The notes: a model not told the origin generated them from the letters alone. A stretch of DNA of 64,000 nucleotides from Pseudomonadales bacterium (GCA_019090455.1 JAHRWA010000015.1:1-64000); one strand, 5' to 3'. Shown: positions 7,713 through 17,639, counted from the stretch's first letter. Program-made: numbers and translations.

Positions 7713-9337
7713 GTTTTTATATCCACAAGGCGTTGTTGGAGGCTGGCCTTTTTCTTTGGTGGGCTACCGCGTAAACAGTCAATCTGCGTGACCGTAAGGC
7801 CGATATCCTTTAGCGACTCGGTGAGTATCCCGAGATGGGAGTGGGTGAAGTCAACGGTATTTTTTTGCTCCGCCCAAATTGTGGCGCTCGCTGATTCTCC
7901 TAACATGGTGAGTTGGATATGGATCGGACCCAAGGGATCAATATCGAAGGCCAGATTGATTTTCCAGATTTTCTCTTTTGATTCTTCCTTGTTTTGTTCT
8001 GCTTCTTCCTCGCGTATATGAATTTGAAATAAGTGAACTTGGTCTTGGTGTAGTACCGGTAGTTCTAGGCTCAATGATTGTGATGTCTGGCTATCTTGAT
8101 TTTGTGGTAATGAGGCGAGTTGGTGAAGCTGGAGCCGAGACAGGGATGATAAGGTTAATTTTGCCAGTGTGGCAACAATATTATCCATCCATGATTTTTG
8201 TTTTGTATCGGCTTTTGCGGTCGCTTGAGCTTGCATGAAAAAACTGCCTATCAGAGGTGGTTTGGGTAGGGTGTCGAGCAGAGGCGATATGCGTATATTT
8301 CCCTTCTCTAATTCCGCAGAAAGTGCTCTATGCAGTCCTTCCCTTTGTGTATTTTTGGCTTCGGAAAGCGTATTTTTTTCTGAGGTTAGCAGTGAGATTA
8401 TCTGTTGCAGCGAACGTGAGGTGTTGGGTGTGCGGGTATGAGTGGCTTGCGATTGAATAAGGCTAGTCATTAGTTTGAGTAGGTTGGCTTTGAAATCGTT
8501 TTGTATGATTTTCTGGATGGCCGTGTTTTGGAGGCTCGTTTGCGATATAGCAGTTCGCTGCTGGGATGTTTGTCCTTGTCCTTGCTTTTGTGTTTGTAAC
8601 GCGTCGTGTGGCTGCTGTGGTGACAGCTTTTGTAGAAATGATTGTTTTAACGGAGCACCGGGTCTGGCATCTCTCACACCGTTGATAATTGCATTGGCTA
8701 ATTGATTTTCAAGTTGTAACCCCGATTTGGTCAGCGTTTGTTTGAAGGTACTTGGAGTTTGAATGTCAGTGTACTTGGGTAGTCGGGATATGAGTTGGTT
8801 GATGGCCTTTAACGAATCGGGGGGTAGTGTATTTTGCAAATGTTGGGTGGAGAAGGGTGATGTGCTGGTGTCGGTTTTCAGTGTCGGAGTGGCGAGTGTT
8901 AGCAGGATTGAGAGTAGCGGCTGGTAGCTATTCTGTTGTGATATTAGCGAGCGGATCGAATTGTTGATTAACGTTTCTTGGTTTGGAGAGCTGATTTCTA
9001 ATAACTTGAAGCCCCCGCTGGCGGAGGTTTCAAGTTTTAGCTGTTCTCCTGGATGCAATAATGTAGGGCTAGTGACCCGGTATTGTTTTCCATCTATTTC
9101 AATGGTGACATCAAATTGCTGTGCTGAGGTCTGAGTGACTTGAATCACGCTGGCAGTGACAGCGCCAGGTGATGTGCTTGAGCTACTAGTAACGGGTGTG
9201 GCGGTTGTATTGGTAGCAGGTTGGGAGTTTTGAGGGGGTAGCTTGCCTTGTGTTGGGATGTTCTGCGCTGGAGTCTTACTAGATTGAGTGCTACTGGAGG
9301 GACGCCCCGGTAAATTGCTGGGTAGATCTACGCTCAT
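7709..9337 (-). CDS. fliK: Flagellar hook-length control protein FliK
   Basis: 542 aa with the typical FliK layout: a long Gln/Ser/Thr/Pro-rich disordered N-terminal part, which acts as a secreted ruler in this family, and a structured C-terminal flagellar hook domain (about 430-525) with FDIDPLGPIHIQLTMLGESA. The start is ATG at 9337 with a very strong ribosome site (AAGGAGGTG, complement of 9345-9353). The short FlhB-like gene follows with a 4-bp overlap. The low-complexity part makes family assignment rest mainly on the C-terminus and context. Confidence 0.88.
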   Translation of the reverse strand: MSVDLPSNLPGRPSSSTQSSKTPAQNIPTQGKLPPQNSQPATNTTATPVTSSSSTSPGAVTASVIQVTQTSAQQFDVTIEIDGKQYRVTSPTLLHPGEQLKLETSASGGFKLLEISSPNQETLINNSIRSLISQQNSYQPLLSILLTLATPTLKTDTSTSPFSTQHLQNTLPPDSLKAINQLISRLPKYTDIQTPSTFKQTLTKSGLQLENQLANAIINGVRDARPGAPLKQSFLQKLSPQQPHDALQTQKQGQGQTSQQRTAISQTSLQNTAIQKIIQNDFKANLLKLMTSLIQSQATHTRTPNTSRSLQQIISLLTSEKNTLSEAKNTQREGLHRALSAELEKGNIRISPLLDTLPKPPLIGSFFMQAQATAKADTKQKSWMDNIVATLAKLTLSSLSRLQLHQLASLPQNQDSQTSQSLSLELPVLHQDQVHLFQIHIREEEAEQNKEESKEKIWKINLAFDIDPLGPIHIQLTMLGESASATIWAEQKNTVDFTHSHLGILTESLKDIGLTVTQIDCLRGSPPKKKASLQQRLVDIKT

Positions 9338-9617
9338 TTATCGGCACCTCCTTGTTCTCATTTTCCTCTCTAGTATAGTCGCTATAATCTGTATGCTAAT
9401 CGATCATGTCTAGGGTGATGGGTTAGAGTTCGGGTGATGCCTCTGAATCTATTACGCACGTTTACCCACAAGAAGAGTTATAATTGAGTTATAATTTTGC
9501 GCAAATTTTTGATGAGTGGCGCTGAAAACGCCGTCTGTTTTTAGAGATATTTTTTGGAATGTGCCGATAACCCTTAGTGCAGGGTAGAAACGGTCAATAC
9601 AAGGTAGAGATAGAAAC

Positions 9618-10307
9618 GTGGACCAGGAATACCCTTCAGAAATAATGCTATCTGCTAAAGACTTGAGCTGTTGCCGGGATGACCGCGATTTGTTTGTTAA
9701 TCTTAACTTTGACATTGTCGGCGGTGAAGTTGTCCAAATCGTTGGCTCCAATGGATCGGGCAAGACCACTCTTCTTCGTATTCTCTGCGGCCTAATGGAT
9801 GATTATTCTGGTGATATCGAGTGGTGTCGCGAGCCAATGAACCAATGTGGGGAGCTCTATCGTGCTCAGCTTATCCATATTGGTCATAATGCAGGGATCA
9901 ATCCTATTTTAACGGCGGAGGAGAATTTGCAATGGTTGTTGGATATTCACGGCCAAGGTGGTGCCGATAATCGTCAAATTGCGGAAGCTTTAGCGCGAGT
10001 GGGATTGAGTGGCTATGAAGGGGTGGAGACTCATCGATTATCGGCGGGGCAAAAAAGACGCGTTAGTCTCGCTCGATTATATATAGAAGGGGCACCTATT
10101 TGGATTTTAGATGAACCGTTTACAGCGATCGATAAGGAGGGTGTGAGGGAATTGGAGAATTTGATCTTCCAGCATGCGAATCGAGGTGGGATTGTCATTT
10201 TAACGACGCATCATTCATTGCAAGAAACGGCGAGCAGGCTCAAACGAATTACTTTAGACGACCTTTCTGGTTTTCACGAAGCTAGTGTTGACGATGACGG
10301 AGTTTAA
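9618..10307 (+). CDS. ccmA: Cytochrome c maturation ABC ATPase CcmA
   Basis: ATPase of the CcmABCD complex, which releases heme-loaded CcmE from CcmC. 229 aa with Walker A GSNGSGKTT, the ABC signature LSAGQKRRVSLAR and Walker B IWILDEPF. The GTG at 9618 is the longest start; the ATG at 9645 is an equally plausible one and fits the family N-terminus better. It is the first gene of ccmABCDE, divergent from fliK across a ~280-bp gap. Confidence 0.95.
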   Translation: MDQEYPSEIMLSAKDLSCCRDDRDLFVNLNFDIVGGEVVQIVGSNGSGKTTLLRILCGLMDDYSGDIEWCREPMNQCGELYRAQLIHIGHNAGINPILTAEENLQWLLDIHGQGGADNRQIAEALARVGLSGYEGVETHRLSAGQKRRVSLARLYIEGAPIWILDEPFTAIDKEGVRELENLIFQHANRGGIVILTTHHSLQETASRLKRITLDDLSGFHEASVDDDGV

Positions 10308-10311
10308 TCCT

Positions 10312-11010
10312 ATGGGTGAGGATAATCAGCCCTTAAGTCTGTCGCGAGCTTTTTTTTCAACGCTTAAGCGGGAGTTGAAAATAGCGAACCGGCAGCGTAG
10401 CCAACTAGTTAATCCGTTGTTTTTTTTCATCATGGTCGTTTCTTTATTTCCGTTAGCAGTGAGCCCTGAGCCTTCTATATTGAGAACGATTGCCCCCGGT
10501 GTTATTTGGATAGCGGCGTTGTTGTCTACGATGATGGCTGCCGACGCGCTTTTTAAACATGATTTTGAGGATGGGACATTAGAGCAATTGTTGTTGTCGC
10601 CTCAGCCTCTTTTTTTGCTAGTGATCGCAAAAGTGGTGAGTCATTGGTTGACCACGGGTTTGCTTTTGACTTTGTTGTCTCCTTTGTTAGCTGCAATGCT
10701 TTTTATGGATACCAATCACTTGAGTGCGTTAGTGCTGAGTCTGCTGTTGGGTACGCCGGTATTGTGTTTTGTTAATGCGATTGGTGCTGCGCTGACCGTG
10801 GGTCTGCGTAAGGGTGGAATATTAATTACGTTAATTACTTTGCCTTTGCATATCCCTGTCCTCATTTTTGGAACAGGCTGTGTTCAAGCATCGGTTTATT
10901 CCCAGCCCTATCAGGGGCAGTTGGCAATTTTGGGCGCCTTGTTGGTACTGGCAATAGTGTTAGCCCCTTTTGCGATTGGAGCCTCTCTTCGTATTAGTGT
11001 GAGTGGGTGA
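10312..11010 (+). CDS. ccmB: Heme exporter membrane protein CcmB
   Basis: Integral membrane subunit of the CcmABCD complex. About 232 aa, six predicted hydrophobic segments, and the family stretch FEDGTLEQLLLSPQPL. I chose ATG 10312, which has GGAG 9 nt upstream; an in-frame ATG at 10294 overlapping ccmA is an alternative. The gene follows ccmA directly and precedes ccmC. Confidence 0.93.
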   Translation: MGEDNQPLSLSRAFFSTLKRELKIANRQRSQLVNPLFFFIMVVSLFPLAVSPEPSILRTIAPGVIWIAALLSTMMAADALFKHDFEDGTLEQLLLSPQPLFLLVIAKVVSHWLTTGLLLTLLSPLLAAMLFMDTNHLSALVLSLLLGTPVLCFVNAIGAALTVGLRKGGILITLITLPLHIPVLIFGTGCVQASVYSQPYQGQLAILGALLVLAIVLAPFAIGASLRISVSG

Positions 11011-11064
11011 GTGATGAACGTGTTTTTCAAATTATGCTAAAAGCGATAAGGAGTAGTCATTAAA

Positions 11065-11829
11065 GTGTGGGCGTTAGTGAAAGAGTATTATCATAAATTC
11101 GGTTCGCCAAAACATTTTTACGAGTTGACCGGAAAACTATTACCTTGGTTTGCGATTCCTGCAGTACTTTGTTTGGTGGTGGGTTCTGTGTGGGGATTGG
11201 CATTCGCGCCGGCTGATTATCAGCAAGGTAATAGCTTCCGCATAATGTATATCCATGTGCCTGCTGCCAGTCTGGCGATGTCTGTCTATGTGATGATGGC
11301 TGTAGCTGGTGCCATTGGTCTTATTTGGAAAATAAAAATGGCGGATATGGTGGCGAAATCGGCTGCGCCAATTGGTGCGGCATTTACTTTATTGGCACTA
11401 GTTACCGGTGCTATATGGGGTAAGCCCACTTGGGGTACTTGGTGGGTCTGGGATGCGCGATTAACATCAATGCTAGTTATGTTGTTTTTGTATGTCGGTA
11501 TTATTTCACTTCAAGCTTCCTTTGATAGTGCGAAATCCGCTGCTAAATCATCTGCTGTGTTAGCCATAGTAGGTTTAGTCAATTTGCCTATCATTAAATA
11601 TTCCGTTGACTGGTGGAACACGTTACATCAGAGCGCTTCGTTTACGGTTAGTGATAAACCGGCGATGCCGCCAGAGATGTATCTCCCTTTGATTGTGATG
11701 GTTTTCGGGTATTACTTTTTATTTGCTACATTATTAATGATGATTACGCGCTGTGAAATTTTGGAACGTGAAGTCCGCAGTCGCTGGGTAGCTCGGGTAT
11801 TGCTTAATCGTCCGTTGAAAAAAAACTAG
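11065..11829 (+). CDS. ccmC: Heme handling protein CcmC
   Basis: Membrane protein that attaches heme to CcmE. 254 aa, six hydrophobic segments, with the tryptophan-rich WWD signature WGTWWVWDARLTSML in the periplasmic loop and a conserved His in MYIHVPAA before it. The start is GTG at 11065, preceded by AAGGAG about 11 nt upstream. It lies between ccmB and ccmD. Confidence 0.96.
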   Translation: MWALVKEYYHKFGSPKHFYELTGKLLPWFAIPAVLCLVVGSVWGLAFAPADYQQGNSFRIMYIHVPAASLAMSVYVMMAVAGAIGLIWKIKMADMVAKSAAPIGAAFTLLALVTGAIWGKPTWGTWWVWDARLTSMLVMLFLYVGIISLQASFDSAKSAAKSSAVLAIVGLVNLPIIKYSVDWWNTLHQSASFTVSDKPAMPPEMYLPLIVMVFGYYFLFATLLMMITRCEILEREVRSRWVARVLLNRPLKKN

Positions 11830-11841
11830 GGGGGTCGCGAT

Positions 11842-12036
11842 ATGTATTTTGATAGTTTGTCGAATTTTTTACAAATGGGGCAGCATGGGCTGTACGTCTG
11901 GTCGGCGTATGGCGTCACTGCCTTGGTATTGTTGGTTTGCCTCTGGTATCCCATCAAACGCAGGAAGGTGCTGACGCAAGAATATGTTAAACGAATGGAA
12001 AGAGAAACTTCTCGAAAAAAGAGTAAACGGTTATGA
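11842..12036 (+). CDS. ccmD: Heme exporter small subunit CcmD
   Basis: 64-aa protein with one membrane segment ([16 protein letters not shown]) and a basic C-terminal tail, the usual form of CcmD, which helps release holo-CcmE. The N-terminal [12 protein letters not shown] is typical. It starts 12 bp after ccmC and overlaps ccmE by 4 bp. Confidence 0.9.
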   Translation: MYFDSLSNFLQMGQHGLYVWSAYGVTALVLLVCLWYPIKRRKVLTQEYVKRMERETSRKKSKRL

Positions 12037-12479
12037 ATCCTGTTAGAAAAAAGCGCTTGATTGTAGTGTTCATGATTGCCTTTGGTGCGGCCACGATAGT
12101 GGGTCTTATGCTTTTCGCGTTGTCAGAGAACTTAAATTTATTTTTTACGCCGAGCCAGATCGCTAACGGCGAAGCACCCTTGGAAAAGCGCATACGAATA
12201 GGGGGGTTAGTCTTGGAAGACAGTGTAAGTCGAGTTAAGACGGGATTGGTGGTTGAATTTGTGATTACCGATAATGTTAGCCATGTGACGGTAAACTACG
12301 AAGGGATTTTGCCTGATTTGTTTCGCGAGGGGCAAGGAATCGTGGCTAACGGCAGGTTGAATCAGCAAGGCGTTTTTGTTGCTGATGAGGTGCTTGCGAA
12401 ACACGATGAAAACTATATGCCGCCAGAAGCTATGGAGGCGATGAAAAACGCAGGGCATCCAATGGAAGAGGAGAAGTAG
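12033..12479 (+). CDS. ccmE: Periplasmic heme chaperone CcmE
   Basis: 148 aa, anchored by an N-terminal membrane segment, followed by the beta-barrel heme chaperone domain. The covalent heme-binding His124 and Tyr128 lie in AKHDENY. It overlaps ccmD by 4 bp. In most gammaproteobacteria ccmF, ccmG and ccmH follow immediately; here the next gene is an unrelated lipoprotein after a ~395-bp gap, so the rest of the maturation system must be encoded elsewhere. Confidence 0.96.
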   Translation: MNPVRKKRLIVVFMIAFGAATIVGLMLFALSENLNLFFTPSQIANGEAPLEKRIRIGGLVLEDSVSRVKTGLVVEFVITDNVSHVTVNYEGILPDLFREGQGIVANGRLNQQGVFVADEVLAKHDENYMPPEAMEAMKNAGHPMEEEK

Positions 12480-12874
12480 GACTCTGATGTTTTAAACAAT
12501 AAGTTGCAGTTGTTCTGACTGTTGTAATGTAATTTTAGGTATCTAAAATCAAAGGTTTAAAAAATGAAATGATTTTGTGCCTTTTTTTTTGCTTAATTAT
12601 GTTGTGTCTATAGGGGATTACACCTAGAATCGCGAGGTAGATTTTTGTTTTAAATTTAAGATTGTGATAAGGGTTTAATGAGTCCTTTCGCTCTAGATTG
12701 AATAGAAGACTAGAATCTATATAGAGAAAAATTAAAATTGGCTGGTAGAGTGTTTTCATCGTCGGACTTCATCTGGTTCTCAATGACTCTAAATGGCCTT
12801 AAAATAATAACGCAAACGGTCGATCTTAAAGCTATCTGGTTTTAACGTGATCCCGTTTAAAATAGGGTATAGCC
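12480..12874. other. Intergenic stretch between ccmE and the first large lipoprotein
   Basis: About 395 bp, A+T rich. It contains a perfect 7-bp inverted repeat with a 4-nt spacer (12532-12549, arms ATTTTAG/CTAAAAT). No supported gene; the reverse-strand ORF here is low complexity. It probably holds the end of the ccm transcript and the promoter of the next gene. Confidence 0.5.
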
Positions 12875-15112
12875 ATGATCGATTATATGTCGAGGATGTC
12901 CTTCCTCATCCTGATTTTATTTGCCACTGCTTGTTCTCAAATCACCGTTGACCAGCCGGTCGATGGTTCGGTATCACTTACGAAACCCAGCACTTTTGGT
13001 GTTACTTTCGTAAATGGAATTCCACCAAGCTTACAGCTTGTACTCAACTCTACGGATGTCACGGATTTATTCACCATAACGGAAGCAGGCGCAGTAGCGG
13101 ATGGTTCCTTGTTGGCTGATAAAGTGTTTTCTGGTAAGAACCAGTTCACCGTGGTAATCGGTACTCGAATTATCAGTTCTGTTTTTCATTTTGACGATAT
13201 CGGTCCAACTGTTCATATACTCAGCGCGGATCATTCCACTGGCAATATTTCTGGGTATGTGACAGATCCTAGCGGCGTAACAAGCTTAACTATTGATGGT
13301 AATCCTGTTGCTGTCACTGGCCAGAATATTTTCGGCACGACTTTCACCAGCATGGCCTTAAATGATGTGACTGCTGTTGATACTAACGGTTTTGAATCTC
13401 AAGTGGTTTACCTGCGTGGAGATCAAGAACTCGGGAACTCTATCTCGTTGCGTTTGAATAATGGCGCTTTCGCATTTTTTTCCGATCAAGCAGAAGTTGC
13501 TTTAAACGAATATGATTTTGCTGGGCTTTTAGCAGAGAAAGAAGACGGGGGCATAAATCCTGTAGCGAGTGATCCAGTTGTTAGGTTTGAGTCATTTTAT
13601 TTCGAAGATACGGCTGTCGAAATTTCAGTTTTAAATGATGATTCTTTAGCCATACATATAGAACTTAATAATTTCTTGGCGGCCATAACGACTGCGCCTA
13701 TTCTGTTTACGCATACTGGTGAAGTTACCTCAGATAAAATTGTGATAGACACCAACATTTTGGTAGGAATAGAAAACTCAGATTTAACCATAGGTATAAG
13801 CAATACGACTGTTGATTTAACTAATTTAGATGTGGAGATAGATGGTCTCTTCGGGAATCTTCTCGGGTCGTTAATAACCAATTTAGTACCAGTGTTTGTG
13901 ACCATAGCAGAGGTAGCATTAATCCCGTTAGCATCAGATTTTATCGCTGATGTTTACGTAGAAAATGATATACCCATTAATGATAAATTTTTACTCGCAA
14001 AAATAGAACCTACCTCTTTAGTGACATCAAGCTTAGGAATGACAATTGATATTGAGTCCTCGCTTTCCGCTCTTCCGGCTGACGAAAATGCTGTACGTCA
14101 TTTGGGATCTGTATTTAAAACCGGTGATTTACCGAGTATGGGTGCACTGACTCCTGATGGATCGTCGTTTGATGTGGGTGCATCTATTTCTGTAAACCTA
14201 ATCAATCAAGGACTCTACGCTGCGCATGATGCTGGGGCACTTAATCTTGTATTATCTGCTGGCGACACTGGTGGTGTTGATGCTGAAGCGGTTTCGGTTA
14301 TTCAGTCTGCTGGTGATGACATTCAAGAGACAGATCTCTTGACCATATCGCTCTCTCCTGTGAGCCCGCCTTATATCGCTTTGATGGATGATGATGATAT
14401 TCATGGTTTACTACGTTGGCATGATGTCAGCATTATGCTTGAGTTGCAGCGAGTTGGATGGACAGAGCCAAAGACTGTCTTTACCGCTACGTTCGACTTA
14501 GATGTTGGGTTTGATTTAGGTGCTACTGATGAAGGTATGCTGCATATCGGAATCGAGCGTTTACCCATTATTGAGATACTGGATTTTGATCTGCCTGGTT
14601 TCATTCCTCTCTCTGCTGGTTTTATCAATAGATTGGTTGACCGGGTTATGCCACTTGTTTTGCCTAATTTGTCGGCCACCTTGGATATGGTAATGTTGCC
14701 CACGATTGGAGGATATCGTATTCACGCCGATCAACTTTGGGTTGCAGGTTCTAGCAGTACTAATTTCTCAGTGGCAGGTAGTTTAGTTGAAATAGAGGAA
14801 TCAGAAGCATCCACAGCACCAACCTCATTGTTGGCAGTAAGTACCAATACGATATTGGATGTTGTAACAGTGGACAGCGAAGAGGCGGACATTGAGGTTT
14901 CTGAGGATACTAATGCAAGCGGTGAGCCTTTAGAGTATCGCTTCCGTCTCGATGGAGGGGCTTGGTCTAACTGGAGACAACGAACAACTTTGAAGTTGCG
15001 TCGTCTACTAGGCGGACACCATGTGGTAGAAGTCTGTTCTCGAACAGTGTTGATGAAGCAGGAGCTAAACTGCCCCACCACCGAGTTCGATACGACTGTT
15101 GCTGAAGAGTAA
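12875..15112 (+). CDS. Large predicted lipoprotein of unknown function (paralogue 1)
   Basis: 745 aa. The N-terminus (MSFLILILFATACSQ) has a hydrophobic segment ending in a cysteine at residue 20, consistent with a lipoprotein, though the lipobox is weak. Residues ~25-190 look like two Ig-like beta-sandwich segments (for example VSGYVTDPSG-type turns). The centre has long amphipathic stretches such as IDGLFGNLLGSLITNLVPVF, and near the C-terminus VMPLVLPNLSATLDMVMLP precedes a beta-rich tail with two cysteines in the final part. These stretches are reminiscent of lipid-binding BPI/TULIP folds, but that is inference. It is paralogous over its whole length to the next gene. Function is not recognised. 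Confidence 0.7.
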   Translation: MIDYMSRMSFLILILFATACSQITVDQPVDGSVSLTKPSTFGVTFVNGIPPSLQLVLNSTDVTDLFTITEAGAVADGSLLADKVFSGKNQFTVVIGTRIISSVFHFDDIGPTVHILSADHSTGNISGYVTDPSGVTSLTIDGNPVAVTGQNIFGTTFTSMALNDVTAVDTNGFESQVVYLRGDQELGNSISLRLNNGAFAFFSDQAEVALNEYDFAGLLAEKEDGGINPVASDPVVRFESFYFEDTAVEISVLNDDSLAIHIELNNFLAAITTAPILFTHTGEVTSDKIVIDTNILVGIENSDLTIGISNTTVDLTNLDVEIDGLFGNLLGSLITNLVPVFVTIAEVALIPLASDFIADVYVENDIPINDKFLLAKIEPTSLVTSSLGMTIDIESSLSALPADENAVRHLGSVFKTGDLPSMGALTPDGSSFDVGASISVNLINQGLYAAHDAGALNLVLSAGDTGGVDAEAVSVIQSAGDDIQETDLLTISLSPVSPPYIALMDDDDIHGLLRWHDVSIMLELQRVGWTEPKTVFTATFDLDVGFDLGATDEGMLHIGIERLPIIEILDFDLPGFIPLSAGFINRLVDRVMPLVLPNLSATLDMVMLPTIGGYRIHADQLWVAGSSSTNFSVAGSLVEIEESEASTAPTSLLAVSTNTILDVVTVDSEEADIEVSEDTNASGEPLEYRFRLDGGAWSNWRQRTTLKLRRLLGGHHVVEVCSRTVLMKQELNCPTTEFDTTVAEE

Positions 15113-15130
15113 TAGTTTGGTATTTGAATA

Positions 15131-15150
15131 AGCCCAAAGGAATTTGGGCT
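15131..15150. terminator. Hairpin after the first lipoprotein gene
   Basis: Perfect 8-bp stem AGCCCAAA/TTTGGGCT with a 4-nt loop just after the stop codon. No T tract follows on the plus strand, so termination activity alone is uncertain; a stronger hairpin lies 30 bp further on. Confidence 0.5.
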
Positions 15151-15155
15151 TAGCT

Positions 15156-15182
15156 AAGAATACAAAGAATACAAAGAACACA
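15156..15182. repeat. 3 x 9-bp tandem repeat
   Basis: Three 9-bp units (AAGAATACA, AAGAATACA, AAGAACACA) between two hairpins in the gap between the two lipoprotein genes. Confidence 0.8.
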
Positions 15183-15213
15183 AAAAAGGCCAGCTACTCA
15201 GCTGGCCTTTTTT
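15182..15213. terminator. Bidirectional rho-independent terminator
   Basis: An 8-bp GC-rich stem (GGCCAGCT/AGCTGGCC, 15188-15207) with a 4-nt loop, flanked by six A on the left and six T on the right. This is a textbook intrinsic terminator for the first lipoprotein gene, and separates it from its paralogue. Confidence 0.9.
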
Positions 15214-15398
15214 GTTACAAATAGACAACAGAAATTACATTATTAAAGGCGTTAGTTAACATTTTATCTACAATATGCAAATCTTTTTGTCTTGGGTAAC
15301 TGTTTCTCTGAACGTAGACTGATCACCACTAATAAACATAATAGCCGCGGTTTGGTGTTAGTTATAGTTGATGCCAGTTGAGTTTTCGGAGACGACTA

Positions 15399-17639
15399 AT
15401 GAGATCTTCCTTTTTAAGGGCTATTGCCTGTTCCCTACTTCTGTTGTTATCGGGGTGCTCGAAAATAACGATTACTGAACCCCTCGATGGGACGGTTACT
15501 CTTGATAAACCGGTTCTTTATCAGATTAATTTTGTGAATGGTATCCCAACTGATTTTCAGGTTGTTCTGAACTCTGCTGATGTAACAGAGTTGTTCACGA
15601 TTACTGAAACAGGCGCTGTTGCAGACGGTGAGTCGTTAGCAGGTTATGTTTTTTCTGGCAAAAACCAATTCAGCATAGTGCTAGGCAGTGACAATAGAGT
15701 CGTTAATTCGGTTTTTCACTATGATGATACGGGACCCCAAGTACATATTCTCAGTGCTGATCATGAGACTGGTCTAATTTCAGGTTATGTTGCAGATCCT
15801 AGCGGAGTGTCGAGTCTTTCTATAGATGGAAGCATCGTACCTGTTTTTGGTCAAAATGAATTTGAAACTACTTTTACCAGTCAGTCCTTCAATGAGATTT
15901 CAGCAATTGATAATAATGGATTCACTTCAAAAGTGGTCTACGCGCGTGGCGATCAAGAGTTGTATCCTTCCATGTCTTTAAGGCTTAATAATGGTGGCTT
16001 TGCCTATCTTGCTGATCAGGCAGAAATAGCGTTGAACGAGTATGATTTTGAAGGTTTATTGAAGCCGAGATCAGAAGGGGGTATCAATCCTGTTGCAAGT
16101 GATCCAGAGGTGACATTTAAGTCTTTCTATTTCGATGGCGTGGATGTACAGATTACGGTGTTAGATAACAAGAGTATGGATATCCATATTGAACTGCATA
16201 ATTTTTTAGGAGAAATTAGGGCAAGACCATTACTCTTTACGCACTCGGGGCGAGTGACTATGGATACCTTGGTTATTGATACGGAAGTGTTGATTGGTAT
16301 AGATAACTCGGATCTGTCCGTCGGTATCTCGAACACCGTTGTTAACTTGGATGGTCTTAACATAGAGATAGATGGTCTCTTTGGAAATTTACTGGGGTCG
16401 TTAATAACGGGTTTAGCGCCGGTATTCATGACTATTGCTGAGACGACATTGGTGCCGGTGGTGTCTGATTTTATCGGTGGGATCTTGATTGAGACAGACA
16501 TTACGATTGATGAAAAAATATTACATGCTATGATTTCGCCTACCTACCTTGAAACGTTTGATCACGGGCTGACTGTAGATATCAATACTTCAATCACGTC
16601 ACCTGAACCTTCTGATGTTTCTGCAGCTCAACTCGGTTCTGTGTTTACTGAGGGTGATGTGCCGAGTCTAGGGCAAACAAGTCCAAACGGTACGGTGTTT
16701 GATGTGGGTGTTTCCATTTCGGCTAACCTCATCAATCAAGGTTTGTATGCGGCTCATGAAGCTGGAATTACTCATTTTGTATTAACGTCAGGTGATAGTG
16801 GTGGTACAGACCCCGAAGGTGTGTCTGTCATTCAAAGTCCAGAGGACGATATACAAACCCAAGACATCATTACTTTGCGAATACTACCTGCTAGTCCGCC
16901 TTTTATTAACTTGATGGATAATGACAATATACATGGCATGCTTGGGTGGCACGATGTGAGCCTGGAGTTTGATTTACAGCGTGTTGGATGGACAGAGGCA
17001 AAGACGGTGTTCACCACAACGTTTAATTTGGATGTGGGTTTTGAGTTAGGTGCAACGGACGAAGGCTTTTTGCATATCGGGATTGAGCGACTACCGATTA
17101 TTGAAATAATGGAATTTGATATGCCTGGACAAATTATGCTGACACCACAATTTGTAAATAAGATTGTCGATTACGTTATGCCGACTGTTTTACCCAATTT
17201 GTCCGCTCGTTTAGATTCGGTATTGTTGCCGACTATCGGTGGCTATCGTATTCATGCTGATGAACTTTGGGTTTCGGGTTCCGGTAGTAGTAACTTTTCC
17301 GTAGCGGGCACATTAGTCGAGGAGGCGGTGACCGCTGCTTCGACGGCACCGACCTCATCACTGAATCTTACGACTAACACAGTATTAGATGTTGTCAGTG
17401 TTGAAAATGGAGAGGCGCAGATTGAAATGAGTGAGGGAGCTAATGGCACTGGGGAGCCTTTAGAGTATCGCTATAGAGTCGACGGTGGCGGTTGGTCTAA
17501 CTGGAGACAGCGTAAATCGATTAGCTTGAGCCGAATGTTTGGTGGGCACCATATCGTTGAAGTTTGTTCACGAACCGTCTTAATGAAGCAGGAAATTAAT
17601 TGTCCCACTACTGAGTTTGATACAACAGTCGCACCTTAA
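15399..17639 (+). CDS. Large predicted lipoprotein of unknown function (paralogue 2)
   Basis: 746 aa from the ATG at 15399, which has GGAG 7 nt upstream; a TTG at 15378 is less likely. A clear lipobox LLSGC follows a basic, hydrophobic signal. The protein aligns with the preceding gene from end to end (shared segments ISGYVADPSGV-like, NNGGFAY, IEIDGLFGNLLGSLITG, GYRIHADELWV, EVCSRTVLMKQE), with similar length, so the pair arose by tandem duplication. Each gene has its own terminator, which suggests separate transcription. A TULIP/BPI-like lipid-binding fold is a possibility based on the amphipathic core; no function is recognised. Confidence 0.75.
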   Translation: MRSSFLRAIACSLLLLLSGCSKITITEPLDGTVTLDKPVLYQINFVNGIPTDFQVVLNSADVTELFTITETGAVADGESLAGYVFSGKNQFSIVLGSDNRVVNSVFHYDDTGPQVHILSADHETGLISGYVADPSGVSSLSIDGSIVPVFGQNEFETTFTSQSFNEISAIDNNGFTSKVVYARGDQELYPSMSLRLNNGGFAYLADQAEIALNEYDFEGLLKPRSEGGINPVASDPEVTFKSFYFDGVDVQITVLDNKSMDIHIELHNFLGEIRARPLLFTHSGRVTMDTLVIDTEVLIGIDNSDLSVGISNTVVNLDGLNIEIDGLFGNLLGSLITGLAPVFMTIAETTLVPVVSDFIGGILIETDITIDEKILHAMISPTYLETFDHGLTVDINTSITSPEPSDVSAAQLGSVFTEGDVPSLGQTSPNGTVFDVGVSISANLINQGLYAAHEAGITHFVLTSGDSGGTDPEGVSVIQSPEDDIQTQDIITLRILPASPPFINLMDNDNIHGMLGWHDVSLEFDLQRVGWTEAKTVFTTTFNLDVGFELGATDEGFLHIGIERLPIIEIMEFDMPGQIMLTPQFVNKIVDYVMPTVLPNLSARLDSVLLPTIGGYRIHADELWVSGSGSSNFSVAGTLVEEAVTAASTAPTSSLNLTTNTVLDVVSVENGEAQIEMSEGANGTGEPLEYRYRVDGGGWSNWRQRKSISLSRMFGGHHIVEVCSRTVLMKQEINCPTTEFDTTVAP

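Noticed and set aside
9452-9769. 105-codon reverse-strand ORF over the ccmA start
   Set aside because: It overlaps the conserved Walker A coding region of ccmA on the opposite strand and has no family signature.
12535-12759. 74-codon reverse-strand ORF between ccmE and the lipoprotein
   Set aside because: A+T-rich, Lys/Ile/Tyr-rich, no ribosome site and no recognisable domain.
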